The position numbers and the translations under genes are program-made. Below, in pieces: positions 36,025 through 43,954 of a DNA stretch of 64,000 nucleotides. How positions within the stretch are numbered: the first letter of the stretch is position 1; each line of letters starts with the position of its first letter. Source of the stretch: Candidatus Pyrohabitans jungbluthii (lineage in GTDB: Archaea > Hydrothermarchaeota > Hydrothermarchaeia > Hydrothermarchaeales > BMS3B); NCBI GenBank assembly GCA_002010065.2, contig MTMD02000014.1, forward strand, positions 127,167 through 191,166, written 5' to 3'. The notes below the pieces were generated by a model, which was not told the DNA's origin, made no database searches, and saw only the letters and a program-made list of their open reading frames with translations.

Positions 36025-36971
36025 AGCCTGTCTATCTCCATCAACCTTATCTGCTCTCTCAGCTTCTCGTTCTGGGTCTTTAGCTCCTCAACCTCTTCGC
36101 GCAGAGATTTTATAAGCTCCTCCTTGTCCTCTATCACCTTCTGCACTGTTTCCTTGGTCTTCTCCTTAAGTTCCTTTATCCTCCGCTCGTACCTCTCTAT
36201 CTCAGCCTTCATCTCAGCCCTGAGCTTGCTAACCTCAGCTTCCTTCTCCCTCTCAGCCTCCTTCCTGAGAACCTCGATTTCCTCCTCATGCTTCTTCTCC
36301 ATCGCCTTCATCTTGTCTTCCAGTGACTTAATTTTGAGCTCATACTCGTGCCGCAGGGTCTCAATCGCCTTCTGGTGTTCCAGTGCCTGGTCGTCGATGC
36401 TCTTTTCCAGCTCCAGAATCTTCTGCTCATACTCCTTTCTGAGGGCATTTTTGTCCTTCTCAGCTCTGAGCAGCGCCTCCTGCACTTCCTTGTCCTTTTC
36501 CTTCAGCTTAACCTCAAACTCCACCTTCTGCGCCTGCATCTCCTCTATGTACTTCTCCTCAAGCTCCTTTCGCTCCTGCTCCAGTTCGCCTATCCTCCGC
36601 CTAAGAAGCTCTATCTCATCCTTCAGGGCATTAACCTTGAGAAGCTCCTTCTCGCTCGACTTGAGCTTCTCCTTCACCTCCGCCTCTCTGGCAGCGCGCT
36701 CCTTTTTCTCCATCTCCAGCGCTTCTCTGACTTTGGCAAGCTCCGCCTCCAGAGCGCGCTTCTCCTCTTCCAGGGCTTCAACCTGCTTTAAGAGCTTCAC
36801 CTTCTCGGCTTCAGACTTTTCAAGGGCTTCAATCTTCTCCTCCTTCTTAGAACCACCGCGACGTTTGTACAGAATGGCTAAAGTAAAAACAGCAACCGCA
36901 GAGGCGGCGAGGTATGTAGCGTTGGGGAGAATCACATCTTCCAAAGCGAAGCTCAGGTCGGTGAAATCCAT
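36021..36971 (-). CDS. Membrane-anchored coiled-coil protein (first of pair)
   Basis: A 316-residue protein with a short acidic N-terminus, a transmembrane helix (about 17-35), a basic stop (YKRRGG) and about 270 residues of unbroken coiled coil. ELLKVNALKDEIELLRRR matches the segment in the next gene. No known domain. A TATA-like TTTATTTATG lies about 25-30 bases before the ATG with no ribosome site, suggesting a leaderless mRNA for the three-gene operon. A long rod tethered to the membrane suggests a scaffold or polar/structural role; this is inference. Confidence 0.7.
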   Translation of the reverse strand: MDFTDLSFALEDVILPNATYLAASAVAVFTLAILYKRRGGSKKEEKIEALEKSEAEKVKLLKQVEALEEEKRALEAELAKVREALEMEKKERAAREAEVKEKLKSSEKELLKVNALKDEIELLRRRIGELEQERKELEEKYIEEMQAQKVEFEVKLKEKDKEVQEALLRAEKDKNALRKEYEQKILELEKSIDDQALEHQKAIETLRHEYELKIKSLEDKMKAMEKKHEEEIEVLRKEAEREKEAEVSKLRAEMKAEIERYERRIKELKEKTKETVQKVIEDKEELIKSLREEVEELKTQNEKLREQIRLMEIDRL

Positions 36972-37013
36972 GAGTTATGAATAAAGGGTATGCATAAATA
37001 AACCTTTCCGAAG

Positions 37014-37169
37014 TCACTTATCGAGTATTGACTTTCTTGTGTGTCTCCTTCTGGCGACGCTTTTCATGGACCTCTTCCTTTTAATAATAAAAAGAGCCAA
37101 AAAGAAAGCAGATATATCGAGAATAAGCAGTCCCAGAGCAAATCTGATAGGGATGTCAGCGATGTTCAT
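37014..37169 (-). CDS. Small single-helix membrane protein
   Basis: A 51-residue ORF with one hydrophobic helix (about residues 9-30: FALGLLILDISAFFLALFII) followed by a very basic tail (KRKRSMKSVARRRHTRK). It has a strong GGAGGGG site five bases before the ATG, overlapping the stop of the HTH-CBS regulator upstream, so it is likely co-transcribed with it. It lies 42 bases before the coiled-coil operon. No family known. Confidence 0.55.
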   Translation of the reverse strand: MNIADIPIRFALGLLILDISAFFLALFIIKRKRSMKSVARRRHTRKSILDK

Positions 37170-37170
37170 G

Positions 37171-37737
37171 TTACCCCTCCATAAGCCTAAGAAGGTCTGC
37201 CTTGGTCACTATCCCTTTAACCCTGCCCTTTTCCACAACAAGCACAGCACGGTTGCTCTCTATGAGCTTTGATACCACCTTTACGTCTGTATCCTTGCTT
37301 ACCGTGGGAAATCCTTCGCCCATCACCTCGGCAACACGCTTCACCCTTATTTTGGAGGGGTCATCAAAATCCAGAGCTTTAAGCACTTGGTCCTCGGTGA
37401 TGCTGCCCACTTGCACGTCTTTCTCAAGCACCGGAAGCTGGGAGATGCCGTGCCTCTCCATTAAACGCGATGCCTCGCCGAGAGTATCGGCAGGCGACAC
37501 GTGGATAACGGGGGATTTCATTATCTTCTCTACAGGAACCTTCACCTTTACGTCCTTCTCATTAAGGGCGTTAACTATCTTCTTCAACGTTGAGAGCCTG
37601 GGGTCTATGTCACCGGCCTCTATCCTCGCGATGAGCGATTGACTTACCCCCGCCTTCTCTGCAAGCTGCGTCTGTGTTAGCCCTAAGCGTTTACGGCACC
37701 TTTTTAAATCCTCGGGCGTTGGCAGGTCGAACATCAA
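37171..37737 (-). CDS. HTH (XRE) regulator with two CBS domains
   Basis: A 188-residue protein: an XRE-type helix-turn-helix at residues 9-65 (LGLTQTQLAEKAGVSQSLIA), then two CBS motifs (about 70-125 and 130-186). This fusion is common in archaea and is thought to be a ligand-gated transcription regulator binding adenine nucleotides. Targets are unknown; the coiled-coil operon directly downstream is a candidate. Confidence 0.9.
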   Translation of the reverse strand: MMFDLPTPEDLKRCRKRLGLTQTQLAEKAGVSQSLIARIEAGDIDPRLSTLKKIVNALNEKDVKVKVPVEKIMKSPVIHVSPADTLGEASRLMERHGISQLPVLEKDVQVGSITEDQVLKALDFDDPSKIRVKRVAEVMGEGFPTVSKDTDVKVVSKLIESNRAVLVVEKGRVKGIVTKADLLRLMEG

Positions 37738-37772
37738 AGAAGTCTTTATTACTTTTGTTAATAAACTTTATG

Positions 37773-38255
37773 TTACTCCGCAGCGATGAGGGCTATCCTT
37801 TCTTTAATAAGCTCCTTGAGCACATGCACGCGGCTCTCAAAGCTCGCCCCCGCTAAGGTTTGAATCTCTGCCTCGGTGATGCCGTAGATTTCCTTAAGGC
37901 GCTTATATTTCTCCTCTGTTACTTCGAGAACCTCCTCGCAGACGCGGCAGGAGTATCGCTCTAGGAAATCCTTAGGCACCTCCTCAGCTATGGCAATCAC
38001 CTCCCGCGAATCTCCGATTCCAAGCCTCTCGAGGGCAACCTTTATCTGCCTAGTTGCGGAGGCGCGCACCAGTACCTCTATCAGAAAATCGCTGGAGATG
38101 TTTTCCCTCCTCTCGAATGCCTTCTTTGCCTGCTCCACCGCAAATTCAAGATGTTCTCTGCCGGCGAGGCAGCGCGCATCAAGCAGCTGTATTTTATACC
38201 TCTTAAGAGCCTCCACGTCAGGGGCTTTGTCGCACAGCAGAGGGAGTATCTCCAT
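37773..38255 (-). CDS. cgi121: KEOPS complex subunit Cgi121
   Basis: A 160-residue Cgi121. LLDARCLAGREHLEFAVEQA and LVRASATRQIKVALERLGI match the family core. It belongs to KEOPS, which makes t6A on tRNAs, and binds the tRNA 3' end. Other KEOPS genes (kae1, bud32, pcc1) are not in the window. It lies downstream of the AAA ATPase on the same strand. Confidence 0.88.
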   Translation of the reverse strand: MEILPLLCDKAPDVEALKRYKIQLLDARCLAGREHLEFAVEQAKKAFERRENISSDFLIEVLVRASATRQIKVALERLGIGDSREVIAIAEEVPKDFLERYSCRVCEEVLEVTEEKYKRLKEIYGITEAEIQTLAGASFESRVHVLKELIKERIALIAAE

Positions 38256-38290
38256 GAGGAGGAGATTGGGAAGATAGGATAAAAAGGTTG

Positions 38291-39310
38291 CTACACGTAC
38301 AACTCCTTAGGCTCTGGTATCGCGGGTATGCGCTTCAGCGCGTACTCAAGGTGCTCCCTCTTAATCATTGGCGAGTCTTCCAGAATAGCGCGGTGGAGCG
38401 CAACCTTCAGAAGCTTGTCCTTGATATCTCGCCCCGAGAAGTTGTGGGTGCGCTTCGCATATTCCCTGAGGTCAACCTCCACTGGTAGCGGGAGCTTAGC
38501 TGCGTAGTGTTTGAGTATCTCGTACCTCTCCTTCTCTGTGGGAAGCTGGAAGGCTATTTCTTCCTCGAAGCGGCTTCGCAGCGCGCGGTCGAGGAGCGCG
38601 GGGTTGTTGGTCGCCGCTATCGTCACGACGCCTAGGTTCTCGTGGATGCCCTCAAGCTCGGTGAGCAGCGCATTTACCACCTCGCTCACATCACCGCGAA
38701 TGCTCTGGTAGCTCCTGTCTAAACCTATGGCGTCAAGCTCGTCGATGAAGATCACGCTCGGGGCGCTCTCCTTGGCTGCAAGGTAAAGCTCGTGGATGCG
38801 CTTGCTCCCGTCGCCCACGTACTCGCCTATCAAATCTGTGGCGCGTATCAGGAAGAGCCTTGCAGAGGTTTCATTTGCCAGAGCCTTGGCGGTCATGGTC
38901 TTGCCTGTACCTGGTGGACCATAGAAGAGCACATTCTTCGGAGCCCACTCACCAAAACGCTTGGGCTCGCGGAGGTACTTCATTATAATCCTGCACTTCC
39001 GCTTTACATCTTCGTGACCAATTATGTCGCTGAAGGTAACCTTTGCCACAGGCTTCTTTTCTGGCTCCGGCTTCTCAACGTAGATTCGAGTATCCTCGGT
39101 TATTGTGACCTCTCCGCGGGGCAGAACTTTCACTACTTCGAATGCGAAGTCTGGTATTAAACGCTGGTCGAAGAGTATGTCGCCCTTCGCCACCGTCGCG
39201 CCCAACCACTGCTCCTTTGCGTAAATCTCAAAAAGCTTCTCATCGGCTATGCTCAGCGGCGATGTGCGAGAGACGTCGCGCAGGGGGTAGCCCCGCGGCT
39301 TTAGGCGCAC
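38291..39310 (-). CDS. AAA ATPase (PAN/MJ1494-like), disturbed 5' end
   Basis: From the GTG at 39310, 339 residues: a beta-rich N-domain, then an AAA module with Walker A GPPGTGKT (131-138), Walker B FIDELD (188-193), sensor ATNN and SRFEEEIAF, resembling the 26S-regulatory-subunit-like ATPases of archaea. Convincing coding sequence continues upstream in frame to about 39403 (QTFLDEWIAVKVREKEKRE) with no ATG, GTG or TTG. Either translation starts at ATA 39403 behind GGAGG, or a 2-base TA insertion breaks a longer frame starting near 39459. Likely role: protein unfolding. Confidence 0.8.
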   Translation of the reverse strand: MRLKPRGYPLRDVSRTSPLSIADEKLFEIYAKEQWLGATVAKGDILFDQRLIPDFAFEVVKVLPRGEVTITEDTRIYVEKPEPEKKPVAKVTFSDIIGHEDVKRKCRIIMKYLREPKRFGEWAPKNVLFYGPPGTGKTMTAKALANETSARLFLIRATDLIGEYVGDGSKRIHELYLAAKESAPSVIFIDELDAIGLDRSYQSIRGDVSEVVNALLTELEGIHENLGVVTIAATNNPALLDRALRSRFEEEIAFQLPTEKERYEILKHYAAKLPLPVEVDLREYAKRTHNFSGRDIKDKLLKVALHRAILEDSPMIKREHLEYALKRIPAIPEPKELYV

Positions 39311-39477
39311 GTAACGTGCAGGTCTTGCCTCTTGAGGTTCCCTCTCCCTCTTTTCCTTCTCTCGTACCTTGACCGCAATCCACTCATCTAGGAAGGTCTG
39401 TATATCTCTGCCTCCGATAGCTTTACATCCTCGCTGCCAAGATTAATGTCTATAATCAAATTTGATATGGTGGTAGT

Positions 39478-39990
39478 TTGGGAGTACCCTCTCCAGCAAA
39501 GCTGTTCGTGGCTGCGATGTTCAGAGAAGAGAGAGCTCTCGAGAGAGCGATTGGAGAGCTGGAGGCCGCCTTTGGCACAATTGATTTAAAAAGCGAGACC
39601 TTCGAGTTCAACTTCACCCGCTACTACGAGGCGGAGTTTGGAAGCCACCTCAAAAAGCTCTTTCTCGGCTTTGAGGAGCTTGTGGAGAGGGATAAGCTCG
39701 TTGAGATGAAGCTTAAATGCCTTGAGATTGAGAGGGCGCTTTCAGTGGAGCAAAAGAGAAGGGTGAACTTGGACCCGGGCTACGTTACGCTGGGCAGCGT
39801 TGTGCTCTCCACCACAAAGGAGCGCGCTCACAGGATCTACCTTGGGAGCGGTGTTTTTGCCGAGATTACGCTGATATACGTAAAGGGGAGGTACCAGCCT
39901 CTGCCCTGGAGCTATGCCGACTACTGCACCGAAATTGCACAGAAATTCTTCCTGGCAGCGAGGGATAAGCTCAGAGGAATTTCTCCCTAA
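39478..39990 (+). CDS. DUF4416 protein
   Basis: A 170-residue protein matching DUF4416 (PAKLFVAAMFREERALERAI; NFTRYYEAEFG; VNLDPGYVTLGSVVLSTTK; ITLIYVKGRYQPLPWSYADY). Function unknown. It starts at TTG after GGTGGTAG. It diverges from the disturbed 5' end of the AAA ATPase across less than 80 bases. Confidence 0.88.
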   Translation: MGVPSPAKLFVAAMFREERALERAIGELEAAFGTIDLKSETFEFNFTRYYEAEFGSHLKKLFLGFEELVERDKLVEMKLKCLEIERALSVEQKRRVNLDPGYVTLGSVVLSTTKERAHRIYLGSGVFAEITLIYVKGRYQPLPWSYADYCTEIAQKFFLAARDKLRGISP

Positions 39991-40261
39991 ATTTATAATT
40001 TATTTTTCGATTAAAGTTTTAGACTATACAAAATAATGTTTATTTGCCTGCACAGTTTTAGGTGAAATTTAAAAAAGCCAATTTGGTGTATTCATTTTGG
40101 CGATTGATGCATCCAGTGAGGATTAAATGGAGAGAAGAACAGGGACAGAGCTTGCTTCTCAGGCAGGATTCGGTAATTTTTTATTGTGTTAGGAGATATT
40201 ATTTGAAATAAATTTCAATAGCCCTGGAGATTATTGAAGCCCCCTTCAAGAAGATGGTACC
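39991..40261. other. AT-rich intergenic region
   Basis: Some 270 bases between DUF4416 and the transglutaminase-like gene. I see only short frames (for example a 21-codon one from 40126) without a credible ribosome site, and several A/T runs that could be promoters. Nothing firm. Confidence 0.4.
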
Positions 40262-40978
40262 ATGGGTCCAAGAAGTTTTGTATTTAACGCTGTGATTCTG
40301 CTTCTTCTTATGGGGTTAGCTGTCCATGTCATCCATCTCGAGAAAAAGCTTGAGGAGAGAGAAAAACTGCTTGAAGCTGAGAAAGACGCTTTAATGAAGT
40401 ACAAGCGCGATGTAGAGAAGCTAAAATTCCAGAAAACCCAACTTCTCAATGAAATACGCTTTGTTGACTATACAATAAACTCTGTGAATTTGATGGAAAT
40501 TCCCTCGCATCTCAAGCCAGAGGCGGCGAAGGTAAGGGCAATTGCGGTGCAGCTGCGTTCGCCAGAGGCTGCCTACTACTTCGTAAGGGACGAGATAGCC
40601 TATGACCCCTTCACAAATTCATCAAAAAATGCGGAGGAGGTCTTGGAGGCGAGGGTGGGTAACTGCATAGAGAAGGCAAGCCTTCTTGCTTCCATATTGA
40701 GGGCGCAGGGTATACCTAAGGAGCATGTGTATGTCGCTTTGGGAACGGTGTATGAAGATGGATACCACCCAGACATTCCACCGGAGAACCACGCCTGGGT
40801 GGAGCTTTACTACAACGGCGAATGGTATGTTCTCGACGCTACTCCCTATCTGGGTAACTTCTCCCCATGGCAGTGGAGGCGGGAGGACTACTACAGGCAG
40901 CACAGGGCTGAGAGCTATTTTATCTATAATGACCGCTATACAAAGCTTCTAGTTAAGGTTGATCCTGACAATCCCTGA
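40262..40978 (+). CDS. Membrane-tethered transglutaminase-like protein
   Basis: A 238-residue protein with an N-terminal anchor (about residues 7-24), a short coiled coil (25-65) and a transglutaminase-like papain-fold domain. The triad is intact: C135 in GNCIEKASLLASILRAQGI, H177 in ENHAWVELYYNGEWY and D192 in VLDATPY. Archaeal members are thought to be secreted or surface proteases/transferases. It precedes a histidine kinase by 55 bases, so it could have a sensory or envelope role. Confidence 0.85.
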   Translation: MGPRSFVFNAVILLLLMGLAVHVIHLEKKLEEREKLLEAEKDALMKYKRDVEKLKFQKTQLLNEIRFVDYTINSVNLMEIPSHLKPEAAKVRAIAVQLRSPEAAYYFVRDEIAYDPFTNSSKNAEEVLEARVGNCIEKASLLASILRAQGIPKEHVYVALGTVYEDGYHPDIPPENHAWVELYYNGEWYVLDATPYLGNFSPWQWRREDYYRQHRAESYFIYNDRYTKLLVKVDPDNP

Positions 40979-41033
40979 AAATTTAAAAATCTTTTAGTAA
41001 TTTTTGGAGAGGGCTGGATTTCGTGAGTATACG

Positions 41034-42341
41034 ATGGGTGTTGTGGAGACGCTTAGAAAATACATTCTCGGAATAACAATCTCTCTATTTGGAATAACCG
41101 TCTCCGCTGGCTACTATGGTTACGAGTATCTTATATATGGGCAAGAAGAATTTTACTTCCACCTTGTTGAAGACCTCTACGAGCATGTTGCAATAACAGT
41201 CCTCTCCCTGCTGTTCCCCTTTGTGGGTTTCATAGTTGAGCGCTCTATAGAGGAGCGGCGGCGCTTCGAGGCCGCGCTGAGGGAGCAGAGCGAGTTTGTT
41301 TCCAGCATTCTCAACACTGTAGACCTTGCCATAAGCACTTCAACCACCGAGGGGTACATCCTCTCATGCAACCGGAGTGCTGAGCAGATGTTTGGCTACA
41401 CTGAGGCAGAGCTAATTGGAAGTCACATTAAGACCCTTTTTGAGGACATCTCAGAGGCGGAGAGGATATTAAATAGAGTGGTGAAAGAGGGAAGGTTTGA
41501 CGGGGAAGCCACGCTTAAGCGTAGCAACGGGGAAACTTTCCCTGCATACCTGAGCATGAGGCAGATTTTGGACGCCAGAGGCGAAGCTAGAGCGCTCATA
41601 GGTGTTGCGAGAGACATAACCTCCGAAAAGGAGAAGGAGAGGCTTGAGAAGCAGATTTTTGAGGCTGAGAAGCTCGCATCTATAGGTCAGCTTGCCGCAG
41701 GCGTTGCGCATGAGATTAACAACCCGCTTACAAGTGTGAGCTTAATTACAGAGCAGCTTCTGCGTGAGGTCGAGGATGAGAAGGTGCTGAGGAAGCTAAG
41801 GATTATAGAGAGACAGGTGGAGGGGGCAGCGAAGATTGCCAGAAGCCTTCTGAACTTTGCGAGGCAGATAACGCCTGAGATAGGGGATGTTGATATTAAC
41901 AACCTTCTTACACGAGTGCTTGAAGAGCTTAGCTTCCACATGGGGAACATCACCCTCAAAAAGGACTTTGGAGAACTGCCCCTGATTAAGGGTGATGAGC
42001 TTCAGCTTAAGCAGGCTTTTGCAAATGTTATACTCAACGCCATCCAGGCGATAGACGATGAAGGGGAAATAGCAGTTAGCACGAGGGCGAAGGATGGTGC
42101 AGTTGAGATAAAAATCAGCGACACGGGTAGGGGGATTCCAAAGGAGCACCTCTCTAGGATATTTGAGCCATTCTTCACCACAAAGGAGCTGGGCAAGGGC
42201 ACGGGCCTGGGTTTAGCTATAGTTCATGGGGTTATTGAGAGGCATGGCGGTAAGATAGAGGTGGAAAGTGAACTCGGCAAGGGTACGAGCTTCACAATAA
42301 CACTTCCTGTGGCGCCTGATTTTGGGCTGGATAGAAAATAA
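41034..42341 (+). CDS. Membrane PAS-domain histidine kinase
   Basis: About 435 residues from the ATG at 41034 (a TTG at 41004 adds ten). Two transmembrane helices (about 10-33 and 51-70) with a short loop, a PAS domain (about 90-200), HisKA with the phospho-accepting His in [16 protein letters not shown], and a HATPase domain with [18 protein letters not shown] and [12 protein letters not shown]. The response regulator follows 38 bases later, so this is a complete two-component system. Signal unknown. Confidence 0.88.
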   Translation: MGVVETLRKYILGITISLFGITVSAGYYGYEYLIYGQEEFYFHLVEDLYEHVAITVLSLLFPFVGFIVERSIEERRRFEAALREQSEFVSSILNTVDLAISTSTTEGYILSCNRSAEQMFGYTEAELIGSHIKTLFEDISEAERILNRVVKEGRFDGEATLKRSNGETFPAYLSMRQILDARGEARALIGVARDITSEKEKERLEKQIFEAEKLASIGQLAAGVAHEINNPLTSVSLITEQLLREVEDEKVLRKLRIIERQVEGAAKIARSLLNFARQITPEIGDVDINNLLTRVLEELSFHMGNITLKKDFGELPLIKGDELQLKQAFANVILNAIQAIDDEGEIAVSTRAKDGAVEIKISDTGRGIPKEHLSRIFEPFFTTKELGKGTGLGLAIVHGVIERHGGKIEVESELGKGTSFTITLPVAPDFGLDRK

Positions 42342-42379
42342 AATATATAAAGAAGCCCCATAGTTTAAAAGGGAAGGTT

Positions 42380-43042
42380 ATGGTGAGAATACTTATCGTG
42401 GACGATGACTCACAGATATGCGAAACCCTGGCGGAGATTCTCGCAGACGAGGGTTTTGAAGTGGAATACGTCCTTTCCGGTGAGAAGGCTCTTCAGAAGA
42501 TTGACAGCGAGCAATACGATGTGGTTATAACCGACCTGCTCATGCCGAAGGCTGATGGGATGGAGATTTTAACCCATGTTAAGCGCGTTAAGCCAAAGAC
42601 GCAGGTTATCATGATTACAGCCTTCGCTACAATAGAGAACGCGGTTGAGGCTATGAAGCGCGGTGCAAGCGACTATATAGCTAAGCCCTTTAAGATAAAC
42701 GAGATACAGTCTTCAATAAAGCGCGTGCTCGAGGAGGCGAAGTTCAAGGAGGAGTTCCTCTCAGCGCCACGGGATGTTGAGGAGGAGCTTGAGATCACGC
42801 TTAAGGTGCTGGCAAATCCCATAAGGAGAAATGCGCTGAAGATAATCGAAGCTGAGGGGAAAGCGTCCTTTAGCAGGATACTTGGCAAGATTAACTTAGA
42901 CGACCCCACGAAGCTAAGCTTTCATCTGCGCCAGCTCAGGGAAGCAGGTCTTGTTGACCAGAATATAAACAAGGAGTACTACATTACCGGTAAAGGGGAG
43001 AGGGCACTGAATATTCTGAGGGAGCTTATGACAGCTCTCTGA
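42380..43042 (+). CDS. Response regulator with winged-helix output
   Basis: A 220-residue regulator. The receiver domain has acidic D8-D9-D10, phospho-acceptor D52 (VVITDLLMP), T80 and K102 (AKPF). The C-terminal domain (about 140-215: LKVLANPIRRNALKII, KLSFHLRQLREAGLV) is an ArsR-like winged helix, so this is a true transcription factor rather than the output-less receivers common in archaea. Likely target: the genes immediately downstream. Confidence 0.9.
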   Translation: MVRILIVDDDSQICETLAEILADEGFEVEYVLSGEKALQKIDSEQYDVVITDLLMPKADGMEILTHVKRVKPKTQVIMITAFATIENAVEAMKRGASDYIAKPFKINEIQSSIKRVLEEAKFKEEFLSAPRDVEEELEITLKVLANPIRRNALKIIEAEGKASFSRILGKINLDDPTKLSFHLRQLREAGLVDQNINKEYYITGKGERALNILRELMTAL

Positions 43043-43153
43043 TTTCTGAAAAGGATTTATAAATCTCTTGAGTTATATAAAAAAATTTCAAATAAAATAT
43101 TTATACATGTTAATTAATTAAAATTATATTGAATAAAGAGGGGCTTTTGGAGA

Positions 43154-43309
43154 GTGGTGGCATTGCCTCTTGAGGAAGAGATTCTCAAGCAACTTGCAAG
43201 CAATGATGTCAGGGACATAGAAGAACTGGCTATTAAACTTAAAGTTGAAGAGGAAATTGTGAGGGAAACCCTCAACAGGCTTAAGTCTGCTGGTCTACTG
43301 TTAATATGA
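43154..43309 (+). CDS. Tiny winged-helix-like protein
   Basis: A 51-residue ORF starting at one of two tandem GTG codons (VVALPLEEEILKQL...), with GAGGGG nine bases upstream. The sequence EELAIKLKVEEEIVRETLNR then KSAGLLLI is a compact HTH of the ArsR/Lrp type without a wing. It ends 12 bases before the next gene and follows the response regulator, so it may help control the membrane/spermidine-synthase-like genes. Confidence 0.55.
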   Translation: MVALPLEEEILKQLASNDVRDIEELAIKLKVEEEIVRETLNRLKSAGLLLI

Positions 43310-43321
43310 GAGGAGAGATTG

Positions 43322-43954
43322 ATGCGGTTTGCATGGGCCATCCTCTTAGGTTTTGCTATATCTAATTTTGCCTCTCTAATTTACGAGGTTGCGTGGAGCA
43401 GGGAACTTACCTACATTTTTGGCACTTCGGTTTATGCGGTGAGTACCATTCTCACATCCTTCATGGCGGGGCTAGCCCTGGGGAGTTACATCTTCGGGAA
43501 ACTTGCTGACCGCTACGAAAATCCGGTAAAGCTCTTTGCCCTGCTCGAGATTGGAATCGGTACCTACGGCGTTGGCACACTGGCGATATTCCCTTTTCTT
43601 CGCTATCCCTTCTTTTTCTTCCACGACCTCTTCGAGGGAACCTTCTTATTTTCTTTATCCAAGTTTTTGCTCTGCTTTTTTGTGCTTCTTCCTCCAACTG
43701 CGCTGATAGGTGGAACCTTTCCCCTAGTAGGAAAAATTTACGCCAGTGGCATTGCCACTCTCGGCAAACGCGTGGGCGTTGTTTATACCGCCGATACCCT
43801 GGGTGCTGCCATGGGCTCATTTCTCACCGGATTTATTTTTCTTCCATATCTCGGGCTTAAGAATACCATATTTGCCGCTGCTGCCATAAACCTGCTCCTG
43901 GGCATAGCGATTTACAACTTTTCATCGCCGAGGGGGGGTGAGGCCGCTGAATAA
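43322..43954 (+). CDS. Six-helix membrane protein, half of a spermidine-synthase-fused transporter family
   Basis: A 210-residue protein of about six transmembrane helices. SLIYEVAWSRELTYIFGTSVYA and AGLALGSYIFGKLADRYENP match the N-terminal half of membrane 'spermidine synthase-like' fusions. The same pattern recurs at the start of the next gene, so the two are homologous halves. A GGAGAG site precedes the ATG at 43322. It overlaps the next gene by 17 bases. It could be one half of an MFS-like assembly. Confidence 0.75.
   Translation: MRFAWAILLGFAISNFASLIYEVAWSRELTYIFGTSVYAVSTILTSFMAGLALGSYIFGKLADRYENPVKLFALLEIGIGTYGVGTLAIFPFLRYPFFFFHDLFEGTFLFSLSKFLLCFFVLLPPTALIGGTFPLVGKIYASGIATLGKRVGVVYTADTLGAAMGSFLTGFIFLPYLGLKNTIFAAAAINLLLGIAIYNFSSPRGGEAAE

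Noticed and set aside
36124..36984. 286-codon plus-strand frame rich in Ser/Phe
   Set aside because: It is the complement of a Glu/Lys coiled-coil gene, which always yields Ser/Phe/Leu-rich shadows.
40126..40191. 21-codon frame in the 40 kb gap
   Set aside because: Too short, with no conserved pattern or convincing ribosome site.
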